From DAOUKH01 sp964291475 (GTDB taxonomy: Bacteria > Chloroflexota > Dehalococcoidia > SHYB01), in contig OZ220075.1 in NCBI GenBank assembly GCA_964291475.2, positions 1 to 64,000 on the forward strand: 64,000 nt of DNA, in the 5' to 3' direction. Both the position numbers and the translations under genes were made by a program. Numbering within the stretch: the first letter of the stretch is position 1; every line of letters starts with the position of its first letter. Positions 53,242 through 62,770 of the stretch are shown piece by piece. The notes beneath the pieces are model-generated. The model did not search any database and had not been told where the DNA came from. It saw only the letters and a list, made by a program, of their open reading frames with translations.

Positions 53242-53835
53242 CTAGGGCGCGGGGTCCAGGATTTCGGCGGCGATTTCCTTCACCGCACCGGAGATGTCCC
53301 CCGACGTATCCACTCGCCGGTGGGGCCGCGGTATGGGCTCCCGCGTCCGCCGCATCCGTTGGCGCACCGCCCAGTCGGCGAGACCTTCGCCGCGGGCGGT
53401 CCGTTCTTCCAGGCGCCGGCGGGCCGTCGACTCAGGGGCTTCGACGCGGACGATGATGAGCCGCGCGCCGGCGCGTTCGGCGATGGCGTAGACCGCTTCG
53501 CGGTGAACTTCGACCAGGTTCGTCGCGTCCATGATCACCACGCGGCCCTCACCGAGGAGACGTTCGACGAGCGCGTGGCAGACGTCGAAGACGCGCCGGT
53601 GCTCGGCGGGAGTGAAGCGCGGCTCGCCCGTGAGCCGCAGCCGGACGGCGTCGGACTCGACGATCTCGGCGCCGCACGCCTCGGCGAGCCGCTGGGCCAG
53701 ATACGATTTGCCGTCGCCGGGGAGGCCGGACAGCAAGACGAGCGTGGCATGCGACCCGGGAGTCGCTGCAACAGGTGCCGCGGGGTAGACGAGGGCAAGG
53801 TCGGCTTCGACGGTCGAGCCGGCGACCGGCGCCAC
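53242..53835 (-). CDS. P-loop kinase-like ATP-binding protein
   Basis: The Walker A GLPGDGKSYLAQRLAEACGAEIVESDAVRLRL (about residues 37-68) and VVIMDATNLVEVHREAVYAIAE match AAA_33-type polynucleotide or small-molecule kinases. A lid region RRRLEERTARGEGLADWAV follows. The length is 197 residues, with a short unconserved N-terminal extension. Separated by 4 bp from the membrane protein gene upstream, it is part of the PadR operon. Substrate unknown. Confidence 0.87.
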   Translation of the reverse strand: MAPVAGSTVEADLALVYPAAPVAATPGSHATLVLLSGLPGDGKSYLAQRLAEACGAEIVESDAVRLRLTGEPRFTPAEHRRVFDVCHALVERLLGEGRVVIMDATNLVEVHREAVYAIAERAGARLIIVRVEAPESTARRRLEERTARGEGLADWAVRQRMRRTREPIPRPHRRVDTSGDISGAVKEIAAEILDPAP

Positions 53836-53839
53836 GGCG

Positions 53840-54844
53840 CTAGGAGAGCCCGCTGAGGGCGTTCTGCGTCTCGCGGCTCGCCACCGTGCGGTAGCTTGGG
53901 CTGCCGCGGCCCACCTTCGAATCGAGGAAGGCGGGGACCAGCAGCAGGATCACCGCCAGCGCGGTGGAGAGGAACAGGGCGGGAAGGCTCATCGCGCCCG
54001 AGATGTTCTGCGCCGCGGCGATGAAGGCCACCGGCGCGGCGATCATGAGCGCCGCGATCTTGAAGCGGCGGCGGCTAACTCGGACGAAGATCATCGGCAG
54101 CGCCGCCAGCATCAGGAAGACCATGGCCACCACGCCATCGGCGCCCGCGTGGAACGACGTAGCCTCATAGGCAAGCGCGCTCCCCTCCATCTGCAGCGAA
54201 AGGAGCCAGCGGACCAGGATGGGGATGGGCAAAAGCATCAGCGAGGCGTAGGTCCAGTCCAACCGCACGACTTTCACCAGCACCGACACCACCAGCCAGA
54301 GAGCGAGCGCGGCGTACACAAGCAGACCCGCCAGCGCCCACAGGGGAAGCTCGGCGTTGCCGCCGGACACCAACGCGGTGGCGTCGCGCCAGAAAGCTCC
54401 GGCGGCGATGAAGCCCGACCCTATCGGCAGCACCAGCGAGAAGCCCGCCCACGGATACATCCATGGCGGCTTCCCCTTCCACCAGCCCAATAGGGTCACC
54501 AGGACGCTGACCGTCATGAAGGCCGCCAGCCAGGCCATCGACGTCCACAGGTGCAGCGCGAAGAGGAAGGCAACGGCGATGTAGGGCACGCTCGCGATGG
54601 CAGCGCCGACCCAGGTACCCAGACCATGCACGTGGTACATCTCTTGGGCGACGAGGCGCGGGGAGCCGAACGTGCGGGTGGCCTCCCGTACCGCCGTGTC
54701 GCGCGGGCGCCCTTCTTCCTCGAACTCTTCGACGCGTTCTTCCAGGTGCGTGTAGATCTCGCGGAGCACCTGCTTTTCGCGAAGCGGATTCAGGCGAAGG
54801 TGAACGCTGATCTCTTCCAGATAACGGACGAGGCCTGGGATCAT
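53840..54844 (-). CDS. Membrane protein with permease-prefix domain, PadR-linked
   Basis: The N-terminal 60 residues (IPGLVRYLEEISVHLRLNPLREKQVLREIYTHLEERVEEF...TFGSPRLVAQEMY) form the permease-prefix/HAAS-like helical domain commonly encoded next to PadR regulators. About eight membrane helices follow (from residue 75 to 315). There is no ABC motif. Such proteins may sense or respond to membrane stress, but function is unproven. The start is 13 bp after the PadR stop, so the two are co-regulated. Confidence 0.87.
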   Translation of the reverse strand: MIPGLVRYLEEISVHLRLNPLREKQVLREIYTHLEERVEEFEEEGRPRDTAVREATRTFGSPRLVAQEMYHVHGLGTWVGAAIASVPYIAVAFLFALHLWTSMAWLAAFMTVSVLVTLLGWWKGKPPWMYPWAGFSLVLPIGSGFIAAGAFWRDATALVSGGNAELPLWALAGLLVYAALALWLVVSVLVKVVRLDWTYASLMLLPIPILVRWLLSLQMEGSALAYEATSFHAGADGVVAMVFLMLAALPMIFVRVSRRRFKIAALMIAAPVAFIAAAQNISGAMSLPALFLSTALAVILLLVPAFLDSKVGRGSPSYRTVASRETQNALSGLS

Positions 54845-54857
54845 ATGAGTCTCACCG

Positions 54858-55190
54858 CTACGAGCTGGGGGCCAGCACCATCGACACGGCCTTGGAGAAG
54901 CCTGCCCAGAGGTCGACGCGGGACATGAGGGCCTGCCGCCCCTGGTCGGTGAGCGCGTAGTAACGGCGCTTCTTGCCGGAGGGCGACGGCATCCACTTCG
55001 CCTCCAGGAGGCCGTCTCTTTCGAGGCGGTGCAGCGCGGGATAGAGCGTGCCTTCCTTGAATTGGAAGTAGCCGCGGCTCCGCTGCTCCAGCTCCTTGAC
55101 GATCTGGTAGCCGTACATCGGCGCGTCGGCGAGCAGGGCCAAGAGCAGGGACTCGGTGTTCCCCTTCAGCAGTTCTTTGGGGTAGGCCAT
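54858..55190 (-). CDS. PadR-family transcriptional regulator
   Basis: The 110-residue product reads ELLKGNTESLLLALLADAPMYGYQIVKELEQRSRGYFQFKEGTLYPALHRLERDGLLEAKW...KKRRYYALTDQGRQAL, the classical PadR winged helix. The start MAYPKELL at 55190 is preceded by AAGAAAGG. A CGTA-GAGA-TACG palindrome (55218-55229) upstream could be its own operator. PadR proteins usually repress their adjacent membrane-protein operon, which matches the gene order here. Confidence 0.94.
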   Translation of the reverse strand: MAYPKELLKGNTESLLLALLADAPMYGYQIVKELEQRSRGYFQFKEGTLYPALHRLERDGLLEAKWMPSPSGKKRRYYALTDQGRQALMSRVDLWAGFSKAVSMVLAPSS

Positions 55191-55360
55191 GAGAGGCGCG
55201 CCTTTCTTGAAGTCGAGCGTAGAGATACGATAGTCATCGGCCCCGCTTGCGTCAACCTGACGGCGCGCCTTCTTTCGACGAATCCCCGGACGGCGGCGAA
55301 GCGTATGGACGAAGAACGGAGCATGCAACGGGACACCCCCCGCTAGCCGGATGTGCGACA

Positions 55361-56158
55361 ATGACTCCCAGTCACAATCCGCCGAAAGCGGCGGCTGACC
55401 CCTCCTCCAGCCAGATGCACCCAGCGGCGAACAGCCTATCCCCGGCCAGAAAGAGCCTGCACGTCCCCCGCTTCCTTATTGGCGTCCTTGCGCTGACCCT
55501 CGTGGGCGGAGTTCTCATCGCCTGCGCCGCAACCGAGCCGACGGCCGAGCCGACCACGCAGCCGACCGAACCGGCGCCGCCGGCAAGCTCGGTGGAAGAC
55601 GACCTCCGCGAGCGCATCGCCGCCCTGGAGGCCGAGTCCGAGCAGAAGGACGCTCGGCTTGAACAGCGCGACGATCAACTCAACGACATTCGCGCGGAGC
55701 TGGACGACATCCGGTCGCAGCTCGACGAGCGCGACGCCGAGCTCACCCGTCTGCAGCGCCGCATCGAGGCCGCGCCGGAGACCCGCTCCGCCTTCCCCGG
55801 CATCCCCGACGTCGAACGGTTCGCCGAACAGATCGAGGCCGACCGTCTCCTGCTCGTCGAGATGAGGAAGGAGCTGCCCGACGAGCGCCGGGAGGCCTTC
55901 GCCTTCTGGAACAACGTGAAGGAGCTTGCCGCGGTCTCCGATCCATCCCTCGTAGCCAAGGCCAATAACGTAATCACCGCCCTCCCCGCCTATTTCAACT
56001 TCTTGGAGACGAACTTCGACAATCAGCAGGACGCCGTCCTGACGTTCCAGTTGACCGGCGCGTCGGACTACGACACGGCCTCCGACGAGTTCTGGCGCTC
56101 GTTCGCCCTCTCGCTCATCGACCGGCTCACCATCGTCTCCGACAACGTGGAGCGCTAA
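55361..56158 (+). CDS. Coiled-coil lipoprotein of unknown function
   Basis: The N-terminal 35 residues precede a membrane segment (FLIGVLALTLVGGVLIAC) ending in a lipobox, so the acylated Cys is near residue 55. A Thr/Pro/Glu linker follows. A heptad-rich helix (about 85-150: DDLRERIAALEAESEQKDARLEQRDDQLNDIRAELDDIRSQLDERDAELTRLQRRIE) comes next, then a helical C-terminal domain (ADRLLLVEMRKELPDERREAFAFWNNV...). I do not recognise the family. It is divergent from padR (170-bp gap) and 64 bp before the BNR protein. Confidence 0.83.
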   Translation: MTPSHNPPKAAADPSSSQMHPAANSLSPARKSLHVPRFLIGVLALTLVGGVLIACAATEPTAEPTTQPTEPAPPASSVEDDLRERIAALEAESEQKDARLEQRDDQLNDIRAELDDIRSQLDERDAELTRLQRRIEAAPETRSAFPGIPDVERFAEQIEADRLLLVEMRKELPDERREAFAFWNNVKELAAVSDPSLVAKANNVITALPAYFNFLETNFDNQQDAVLTFQLTGASDYDTASDEFWRSFALSLIDRLTIVSDNVER

Positions 56159-56222
56159 CCCGACGCAAGCCCTTCCACAGCCACCGCCTGTGGAGCCCGA
56201 AGCTAGACCAAGGAGCAACACG

Positions 56223-58790
56223 ATGCGGTTGGCCCGCCCAACGTTCCCGCGCCCCCTGCGTTTCATCTTGACTCTGGCCCTCGCGGGGGCCATCGCCGCC
56301 GCGGCGAGCGTCGCCGCTCCCGCCGCCGGCGCCCAGACCGCCGAGGGACAGGAGACGGCCTCGGAGCCCGGCTTCCTCTTCAGGCTCGACGGCAACCCTT
56401 CCCGCATCTTCACACCCGAGGCGGTGTGGGAGGTGGTCACCGGCAGCATCGGCCTCGAGCTCGGCAGCCGTTTCGAGGTCTCGCCGAGGGGAACGGTCAC
56501 CACGAACCTCCAGGCCCCATCGGCGCAGGCCGGGGGCGCGCTCGTGCCGTTCCGCGACCCGGCTCCCGCGTTCAGCCGCAACGTGCTCGTCACGCGCGAC
56601 TTCAGCAACTCCCCCATCCAGACCGAGCCCCACATCGCCGTGAATCCCAACGACCCCGACCACGCCGTGATCGGCGCGATCGACTACAGCTTCCCCAGCG
56701 TCGTCGCCTATGTAACCTTCGACGCCGGCGAGAACTGGGAAGGCCCCATCCAGATCCCCTTCCTGCGGGACGACATCTTCGGCGCCGGCGACCCGGTCAT
56801 CGCCTTCGACCGCGAAGGCAACGTCTATATGGTGTCGATCTCCCTCGGCGTCGAGGAGTTCACCGTGGGGACCGCCATCGGCCTCGCCCTGATTTCGTCG
56901 ATCCAGATCGCCAAGTCGGAGGATGGCGGCTTCACCTGGGACGATCCCATATCGACCTCGCGCAGCATCATCGACACGCAGTTGACGGTCGACGCGGAAC
57001 AGAAGGCGCGTGGCCAGGTCCACATCTCTTTCCTCGACAAGCCCTGGCTCGACATCGGTCCCGACCCGAACAATCCCGACGCCGACGCCATCTACGTGAC
57101 CTACACGCGGTTCAACGTCATCAACAGCGTCCTCTACTCCGACGAGTTGCCGTTGCTGGCCACCAGCGAGGTGCAGAGCAGCATCGAGCTGGTGCGCTCC
57201 ACCGACGGCGGGCTCACCTGGTCGGACCCGGGCAACGTCAGCCCGGTGGTGCGGCGGGTCTCCGGCGATACGCCGGGCGCCGGCGACGCCAACGCCGTCG
57301 GCCTCAAGCGCGTGGTGCAAGGCTCCACGCCCAACGTCGCCGACGACGGCACCGTCTACGTCTCCTGGCTCGATTCGACCGACGACGAGTCGCAGGAAGG
57401 AGTCGGCGAGATCTACGTGGCGCGGTCGGACGACGGCATTGCCTTCAACGATCCCGTCCTGGCCGCCACCATCCGCGAGGCCGCCTACACCCCCCGCATC
57501 AGCAACTTCCGCTATTGGGGCACCTCGTTCCCGCAGACCGCCATCGGGCCCGACGGCGCGGTCAACGTAGTCTACGGCGGATTGAATCCGGCGATGCCGA
57601 TCGACGACGGCGACGTCTACTTCATCCGCTCCGAGGACTTCGGCGACAGTTGGTCGCGACCCGTCACGCTGGGCGGCGACCGGGGCGCCTCGCTCCAGTT
57701 CTTCCCCACCATCGACGTCGACGCGGAGGGCGGTATCCACGTGATCTGGGCCGACATGCGCGACAGCCCCGAGCAGGCCCGCTACCACATCTACTACACC
57801 CGCTCCGAGGACAACGGCCAGACGTGGGGCTTCGTCGACGAACGGCTCAACCTCCGGTCGGACGACGCGCGGGTGACCGACTTCCCGTCGAACCCGAACA
57901 AGGGGTTCCCGGGAGGCCGGTTCATCGGCGACTACATCGCCGTGGCCGCGGCCGGCGAGGAGGTCTACCTCGTCTGGCCCGACACCCGGTTGGGCGAGTT
58001 CGGGCCGACGAACCAGAAGATCGGCTTCGCGCGCCGGCAGGCCATTCCCTCCCCCGAGATCTTTATCAGCCCGCCCTCGGGCCCCGGCGGCCAGCAGGTG
58101 ACGGTGCAAGGGTTCAACCTGCAGCCCGACCTCAACGTCTTCATCCAAGCCGGCGGCGTCACCATCGCCACCGAACGGACGAACGCCAGCGGGCGCTTCA
58201 CCACGACCCTGTTCATGCCCGTGTCGAGCGAGGGGGCGCAGAACGTGCGCGTCTTCGACGAATCGGGCAACTTCGCCCAGGCGTCGTACTACACCGACTT
58301 CGGTTTCGGCGACATCCAGAAAGAGACCCAGGCGCTCGCCGAGGCCATCGACGGCCTGGTCGTCGGCGCGCCGGCGACCAGCGCCGATCCCGATCCGGAG
58401 GAGACGCCGGAGCCGTCCGGCGAGTTCGGCGTCGGCGACAACGGCGATAACGATGGCAAAGACAACGACGGCTCCGATTGGTGGATCGTCCTGATCGCCG
58501 CGCTCGTCGGCGCATTGGCCGGCGGCCTGATCGCGGGCGGCATCCTGCTCCGCGCCGCGCGCAGCGGCGGCGCCCCACCGCCTCAGACCCCAAGCCCGCC
58601 GGATATCCCGGCGGCCCCGGCGGCGCCCGCGCAGCCTGACATGGCGCCGGAACCGGAAGCCGCGCCCCAGCCGGATGCACCTGCGGAGCCAGAAGCGGCA
58701 CCGGAGCCGGACAGACCGGCACAATCCGACGCCCCGGCCGAACCCGATACGGCGACGGATGCAGGCGAAGAGAGCCGAGGAGGGAGCTAG
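56223..58790 (+). CDS. Secreted, membrane-anchored BNR/sialidase-like repeat protein
   Basis: The 855-residue product has a signal peptide (about 1-42) and several Asp-box/BNR motifs (SEDGGFTWDD, STDGGLTWSD, SEDFGDSWSR, SEDNGQTWGF) in a predicted beta-propeller (about 120-600). An IPT-like domain (SPPSGPGGQQVTVQGFNL, about 617-700) follows. The C-terminal membrane helix (WWIVLIAALVGALAGGLIAGGILL) leads to a Pro/Ala/Glu-rich tail inside the cell. No complete sialidase catalytic set (FRIP and the Arg triad) is evident, so it may bind glycans rather than cleave them. It is directly upstream of a peptide-type ABC receptor (4-bp gap), suggesting linked expression. Confidence 0.85.
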   Translation: MRLARPTFPRPLRFILTLALAGAIAAAASVAAPAAGAQTAEGQETASEPGFLFRLDGNPSRIFTPEAVWEVVTGSIGLELGSRFEVSPRGTVTTNLQAPSAQAGGALVPFRDPAPAFSRNVLVTRDFSNSPIQTEPHIAVNPNDPDHAVIGAIDYSFPSVVAYVTFDAGENWEGPIQIPFLRDDIFGAGDPVIAFDREGNVYMVSISLGVEEFTVGTAIGLALISSIQIAKSEDGGFTWDDPISTSRSIIDTQLTVDAEQKARGQVHISFLDKPWLDIGPDPNNPDADAIYVTYTRFNVINSVLYSDELPLLATSEVQSSIELVRSTDGGLTWSDPGNVSPVVRRVSGDTPGAGDANAVGLKRVVQGSTPNVADDGTVYVSWLDSTDDESQEGVGEIYVARSDDGIAFNDPVLAATIREAAYTPRISNFRYWGTSFPQTAIGPDGAVNVVYGGLNPAMPIDDGDVYFIRSEDFGDSWSRPVTLGGDRGASLQFFPTIDVDAEGGIHVIWADMRDSPEQARYHIYYTRSEDNGQTWGFVDERLNLRSDDARVTDFPSNPNKGFPGGRFIGDYIAVAAAGEEVYLVWPDTRLGEFGPTNQKIGFARRQAIPSPEIFISPPSGPGGQQVTVQGFNLQPDLNVFIQAGGVTIATERTNASGRFTTTLFMPVSSEGAQNVRVFDESGNFAQASYYTDFGFGDIQKETQALAEAIDGLVVGAPATSADPDPEETPEPSGEFGVGDNGDNDGKDNDGSDWWIVLIAALVGALAGGLIAGGILLRAARSGGAPPPQTPSPPDIPAAPAAPAQPDMAPEPEAAPQPDAPAEPEAAPEPDRPAQSDAPAEPDTATDAGEESRGGS

Positions 58791-58794
58791 GCAG

Positions 58795-61284
58795 ATGCGA
58801 CGGACCTTCCTGATCAAGGGCCTTCCCGTTGTGCTCGCCGCGATGCTCGTGGCGGCGGCCTGCTCCGGCGGCGGCGAGGAGCCAACGGACGCGCCCACGG
58901 CCACGCCTGAAGAGGCCGCCCCAACCGCGACCAGCCCCGCGCCCGCCGCAACTCCAGTCCCCACCGCAAGGCCGGCTGCCTACAGCCCTCCCCACGAGCG
59001 GCCCGGCCCCGCCGTGGACCGCATCTTCTTCAAGAGCTTCTTCGTCGACCGCGCCCCGCTCGACTTCCAGAACGGCGAGATGGACTTCTACCTGTTCGGC
59101 CTGAAGACGTCGGGCGCCGCCGAGCTACGCGGCGAGCCGGGCATCCGCCTCGTAGAGGCTCCCGCCACGACCCTCTCCATCGTGCTCAACCCCGCGCCCG
59201 CGCCCGAAGGGCAGCTCAACCCCTTCTCGATCAAGGAAGTGCGCCAGGCGGTTCAGCAGTTGGTCGACCGCGACTTCATCGCCAGCGACATCTATCAGGG
59301 CCAGGCCCTCCCCATGCTGACGCATCTGAGCCCCACCGACTTCGACTACCTCACCGTCTTCGAGGCCGTGAAGGAGTCCGACTACCGCTTCGATCCCGAG
59401 TTCGCCCGCGGCGTCATCGACCGGGCCATGACCGGCGCCGGAGCGGAGAAGGTCGGCGGCGTCTGGAACTACGACGGCGAACCGATCCGCCTCAAGTTCA
59501 TCGTTCGCGTCGAGGACGAGCGCCGCGCCATCGGCGACCTCCTCCGCGCCGAGCTCGAACGCGCCGGCTTCCTCGTCTCGCCCTCCTATCAGGAGTTCGC
59601 CCCCGCCGTCCTCAACGTCTACTCCTCCGACCCGCAGGCGTTCCAGTGGCACGCCTACACCGAAGGCTGGAGCCGCGGCGCGCCCCAGCGGTACGACTTC
59701 GGCACGATCAACCAGATGCTCGCCCCCTGGCAGGGCAACATGCCCGGTTGGCTCGCCTCCGGCTTCTGGCAGTACGAGAACGACGAGCTCGACGACCTCG
59801 GCCAGCGCATCTTCAGAGGCGAGTTCGACGGCGTAGACGAGCGCAACCAGCTCTACCGCCGCATGACCGAGATCGGCCTCGACCAGTCCATCCGCGTCTG
59901 GGTCGCCACCGTCAACAACAGCTTCCCCGTCCGCGAGGAGGTCAAGGGCGTCACTGCCGACCTCGTCGCCGGCCCCAAGACCGCCCGTTCCATCCGCGAG
60001 TCCTACATCCCTGGCCAGGACGAGCTGACTCTGGGCAGCCTCTGGGTCTGGACGGAGCGCTCGACGTGGAACCCCGTCGGCGGCTTCGGAGACCTCTACA
60101 GTAGCGACATCTTCCGCCACCTCGTCGATTCGCCCATCTCGAACCACCCCTTCACCGGCCTCCCCACGCCCTACCGGACCGGCTTCGACGTCGAGACGGC
60201 CGGCCCCACCGGCACGCTGTCCATTCCGAACGACGCCGTCGCGTGGGACCCGGTGAACAACGTCTGGGCTCCGGCGGAGGCCTCCCAGGCCACCAGCAAG
60301 GTGACGTTCGACTTCTCCAACTATTTCCGCTCGAACTGGCACCACGGCCAGCCAATCACCATGGCCGACGTGATGTATTCCATTGCCCAGCAGTACGAGA
60401 TCTCGTACGACCCGGCGAAGTCGGCGATCGAGTTCGCCCTCGGCGCGACCGCCCGGCCCTACCTCGACACCTTCCGCGGCTACCGCATCGCCGACGGCAA
60501 CACTTTGGAGGTCTACCTCGACTTCTGGCACTTCGAGGAGAGCCTCATCGGCTCCTACGCTAGCCCCTCCGGCCTGACGACGCCGTGGGAGCTGCTGGCC
60601 GCGATGGATGAGCTCGTCTTCGAGAAGCGCCGGGCCGCCTACAGCGACACCACCGCGGCGCGCTTCAGCGTCCCCTGGATCAGCCTCGCGATGAAGCAGG
60701 ACGCCAACCTCGTCGAACGCACCCTCGTCGAGTTCAACAACGACGCCTTCGTGCCGGAGGGCGTCTTCGTGGTCAACGACCGCGCCCTCGTCAGCGAGGC
60801 GGAGGCGTCGGCCCGCTACCAAGCGGCGATCGACTGGTTCGAAGAGCACGACATGCTCGTGATCGGCAACGGTCCCTTCTCCCTGCAACGCTACGACCCG
60901 CCGGCCCAGTTCGCCGAGCTCGAGGCCTTCCGCGATCCGTCCTATCCCTACACGCCCGGCGACTTCTACCTGGGCAGCGCCCCGCGCGTCGACATCGTCC
61001 GCGTCGAGTCGGACGACGTCGAAAGCGGCGTCGACGCCTCGGTGTCTGTCGAGGCGCAGGGGCCGGGGCGGCTTGGGCTCCGCTACGTCTTCTTCGACCC
61101 CGCCGCCGGCAGCGTCGTCGCCTCAGGCGAAGCCGACGTTGGCGCGGGCGTCCTGACGGTCCCGCTCCCTGGATCGCTGACCGCCGATCTCGAACCGGGG
61201 CTCTACCAGCTCTTCGTCGCCGCCTACTCCGACGAGGTCGTCAGCCTCACCGAGCGCCGCATCGACATCGAGATCATCGGCTGA
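58795..61284 (+). CDS. Peptide-type ABC substrate-binding lipoprotein with rearranged domain order
   Basis: The signal peptide (LPVVLAAMLVAAAC) ends in a lipobox, followed by a Thr/Pro/Ala linker. The SBP_bac_5 fold is recognisable but its motifs are in unusual order. The VRQAVQQLVDRDFI segment, normally in the second half, is near residue 148. The WHHGQPITMADVMYS segment, normally near the N-terminus, is near 517. At 829 residues it is much longer than the usual 520-600. A circular permutation or fusion is likely. The C-terminus (750-829) resembles a beta-sandwich. Two cognate permeases follow, separated by a repeat block. Confidence 0.88.
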   Translation: MRRTFLIKGLPVVLAAMLVAAACSGGGEEPTDAPTATPEEAAPTATSPAPAATPVPTARPAAYSPPHERPGPAVDRIFFKSFFVDRAPLDFQNGEMDFYLFGLKTSGAAELRGEPGIRLVEAPATTLSIVLNPAPAPEGQLNPFSIKEVRQAVQQLVDRDFIASDIYQGQALPMLTHLSPTDFDYLTVFEAVKESDYRFDPEFARGVIDRAMTGAGAEKVGGVWNYDGEPIRLKFIVRVEDERRAIGDLLRAELERAGFLVSPSYQEFAPAVLNVYSSDPQAFQWHAYTEGWSRGAPQRYDFGTINQMLAPWQGNMPGWLASGFWQYENDELDDLGQRIFRGEFDGVDERNQLYRRMTEIGLDQSIRVWVATVNNSFPVREEVKGVTADLVAGPKTARSIRESYIPGQDELTLGSLWVWTERSTWNPVGGFGDLYSSDIFRHLVDSPISNHPFTGLPTPYRTGFDVETAGPTGTLSIPNDAVAWDPVNNVWAPAEASQATSKVTFDFSNYFRSNWHHGQPITMADVMYSIAQQYEISYDPAKSAIEFALGATARPYLDTFRGYRIADGNTLEVYLDFWHFEESLIGSYASPSGLTTPWELLAAMDELVFEKRRAAYSDTTAARFSVPWISLAMKQDANLVERTLVEFNNDAFVPEGVFVVNDRALVSEAEASARYQAAIDWFEEHDMLVIGNGPFSLQRYDPPAQFAELEAFRDPSYPYTPGDFYLGSAPRVDIVRVESDDVESGVDASVSVEAQGPGRLGLRYVFFDPAAGSVVASGEADVGAGVLTVPLPGSLTADLEPGLYQLFVAAYSDEVVSLTERRIDIEIIG

Positions 61285-61640
61285 TCGATTTCCGGCCTCT
61301 CCCCCTCTGGGGGAGATTTGAGAGAGGGCACGCGCCCGCCAGGGCGCGCCGGTGGGGGCCGGGAGGTCTCCCCTCTTCTCCCGTGGAGACCTTTGCACAA
61401 CCTCCGACGCCGGCGGATCATCAATGTAGGGGCAACCCTCGTGGTTGCCCAGGGGTGCGGGCGGGGTCTCTCCTTTCCCCTGTAGGGGCGATTCGCGAAT
61501 CGCCCGTCCCCTCCGGCCTCTCCCCCTCTGGGGGAGATTTGAGAGAGGGCCGGGGCGGGGTGCGGCGGTCCCTCCGGCCTCTTCTCCCCCCGGGAGAAGA
61601 TTGAGATGAGGGGCCACCTCACTACCGCCACAGGTTATCG
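61285..61640. repeat. Intergenic mosaic repeat block within the ABC transporter locus
   Basis: No gene is supported. Modules: CTCCCCCTCTGGGGGAG (about 61299-61315), 'gacctttgcacaacctccgacgccggcgg' (about 61388-61416), the GGGCAACC...GGTTGCCC palindrome (about 61430-61450) and GGGCGATTC-GC-GAATCGCCC (about 61486-61505). A second CTCCCCC palindrome and 'cttctccccccgggagaagattgagatgagggg' (about 61580-61613) follow. The block splits receptor from permease genes. Confidence 0.8.
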
Positions 61641-61714
61641 AAGGCCTCCGCGGAGGGGGCAAGGCAGCCCCGGACACACACCCATTCGCGGGGCGGTATC
61701 ATGGCGCTGAGATC

Positions 61715-62770
61715 ATGACAGTCCTCAAGCCGCTGGCGGTCCGCTTGCTCACGCTGGTGGCCGTGCTTTTCCTCGTACTCGTGGCGCTCGTCGTCACCCT
61801 CGGCGCCACGGGCTTCTCCGACCGCCTCCTCGAGGCGCAGATCGGCGAAGACCTGCGCGGCCTGCGCGTCACCCTCTCCCAGACGATCCGCGACCCGGAA
61901 CAACTCGAGGAAACGCTCGACGTCCGCCGCCAGGAGCTCGTCGAGTTCTACGACCTCGACCAGAGCTGGGTGCGGCGGCTTCCCGCCACCGTCGCCCGCG
62001 TCATCACCCTCGACCTCGGCGAGGCGCGCTCCCTGAAGAGCTTCTCGGGCAGCCGCGAGGTCTCCGACATCGTCTGGGACCGGCTCCCCAACACCGCGCT
62101 GCTGCTCACCACCAGCCTCGTCATCACCGCCGTGCTCGGCCTGGCGCTCGGCGTCAAGCTCGCCACGCGCATCGGCACCAAGGTCGACCGCGCCGTCTCC
62201 TACTTCTCCGCGGTCTCCTTCGCCATGCCCGCGTGGTGGATGGGGATCCTGATGATCCTCATCTTCGCCTTCAAGCTCGACATCCTGCCCTCCGGCGGCA
62301 TGTACAGCACACCCCCGCCCGAGGCCGGCTTCCTGCGCTTCCTCGATCTCCTCAAGCACTCCATCCTGCCCGTCATCACCCTCGTCCTGGTGAGCGTGGG
62401 GCCCTACATCTACTCGGTGCGCACGATGACCATGACCGTAGCGCAGGAAGACCACGTCACCATGGCGCGGGCCAAGGGGATGCCGGAGGGCATCGTCAAC
62501 CGGCGGCACATCTTGCGCGTCGCCGCCCCGCCCATCGTGACCGGCCTGATCCTCGGACTCGCGGGGTCGCTCGGCGGCTCCATTCTCGTCGAGACCATCT
62601 TCAACTGGCAGGGGATGGGCCGGCTCTACTTCGACGCCGTGGCGGGGACGCCCGACGAGAACGTCATCGTCGCGCTGACCTTCGTCTTCACCCTGCTCTA
62701 CGTCGCGGCGCGCTTCATCCTTGAGGTCCTCTACGTCATCCTCGACCCCCGGGTGCGGTACTCGTCATGA
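61715..62770 (+). CDS. Peptide-type ABC transporter permease (DppB-like)
   Basis: A first membrane helix (about residues 8-30) is followed by an extracytoplasmic insert (about 31-120). The transmembrane core comes next, with LPNTALLLTTSLVITAVLGLALGVK and FAMPAWWMGILMILIF. The EAA cytoplasmic loop is SVRTMTMTVAQEDHVTMARAKGMPEGIVNRRHILRVAAPPIV, which docks the ATPase. The 351-residue length is normal for DppB/OppB types. A TATCAT -10-like element (61697-61702) sits just before the ATG. Overlaps the next gene by 4 bp (ATGA). Confidence 0.93.
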   Translation: MTVLKPLAVRLLTLVAVLFLVLVALVVTLGATGFSDRLLEAQIGEDLRGLRVTLSQTIRDPEQLEETLDVRRQELVEFYDLDQSWVRRLPATVARVITLDLGEARSLKSFSGSREVSDIVWDRLPNTALLLTTSLVITAVLGLALGVKLATRIGTKVDRAVSYFSAVSFAMPAWWMGILMILIFAFKLDILPSGGMYSTPPPEAGFLRFLDLLKHSILPVITLVLVSVGPYIYSVRTMTMTVAQEDHVTMARAKGMPEGIVNRRHILRVAAPPIVTGLILGLAGSLGGSILVETIFNWQGMGRLYFDAVAGTPDENVIVALTFVFTLLYVAARFILEVLYVILDPRVRYSS

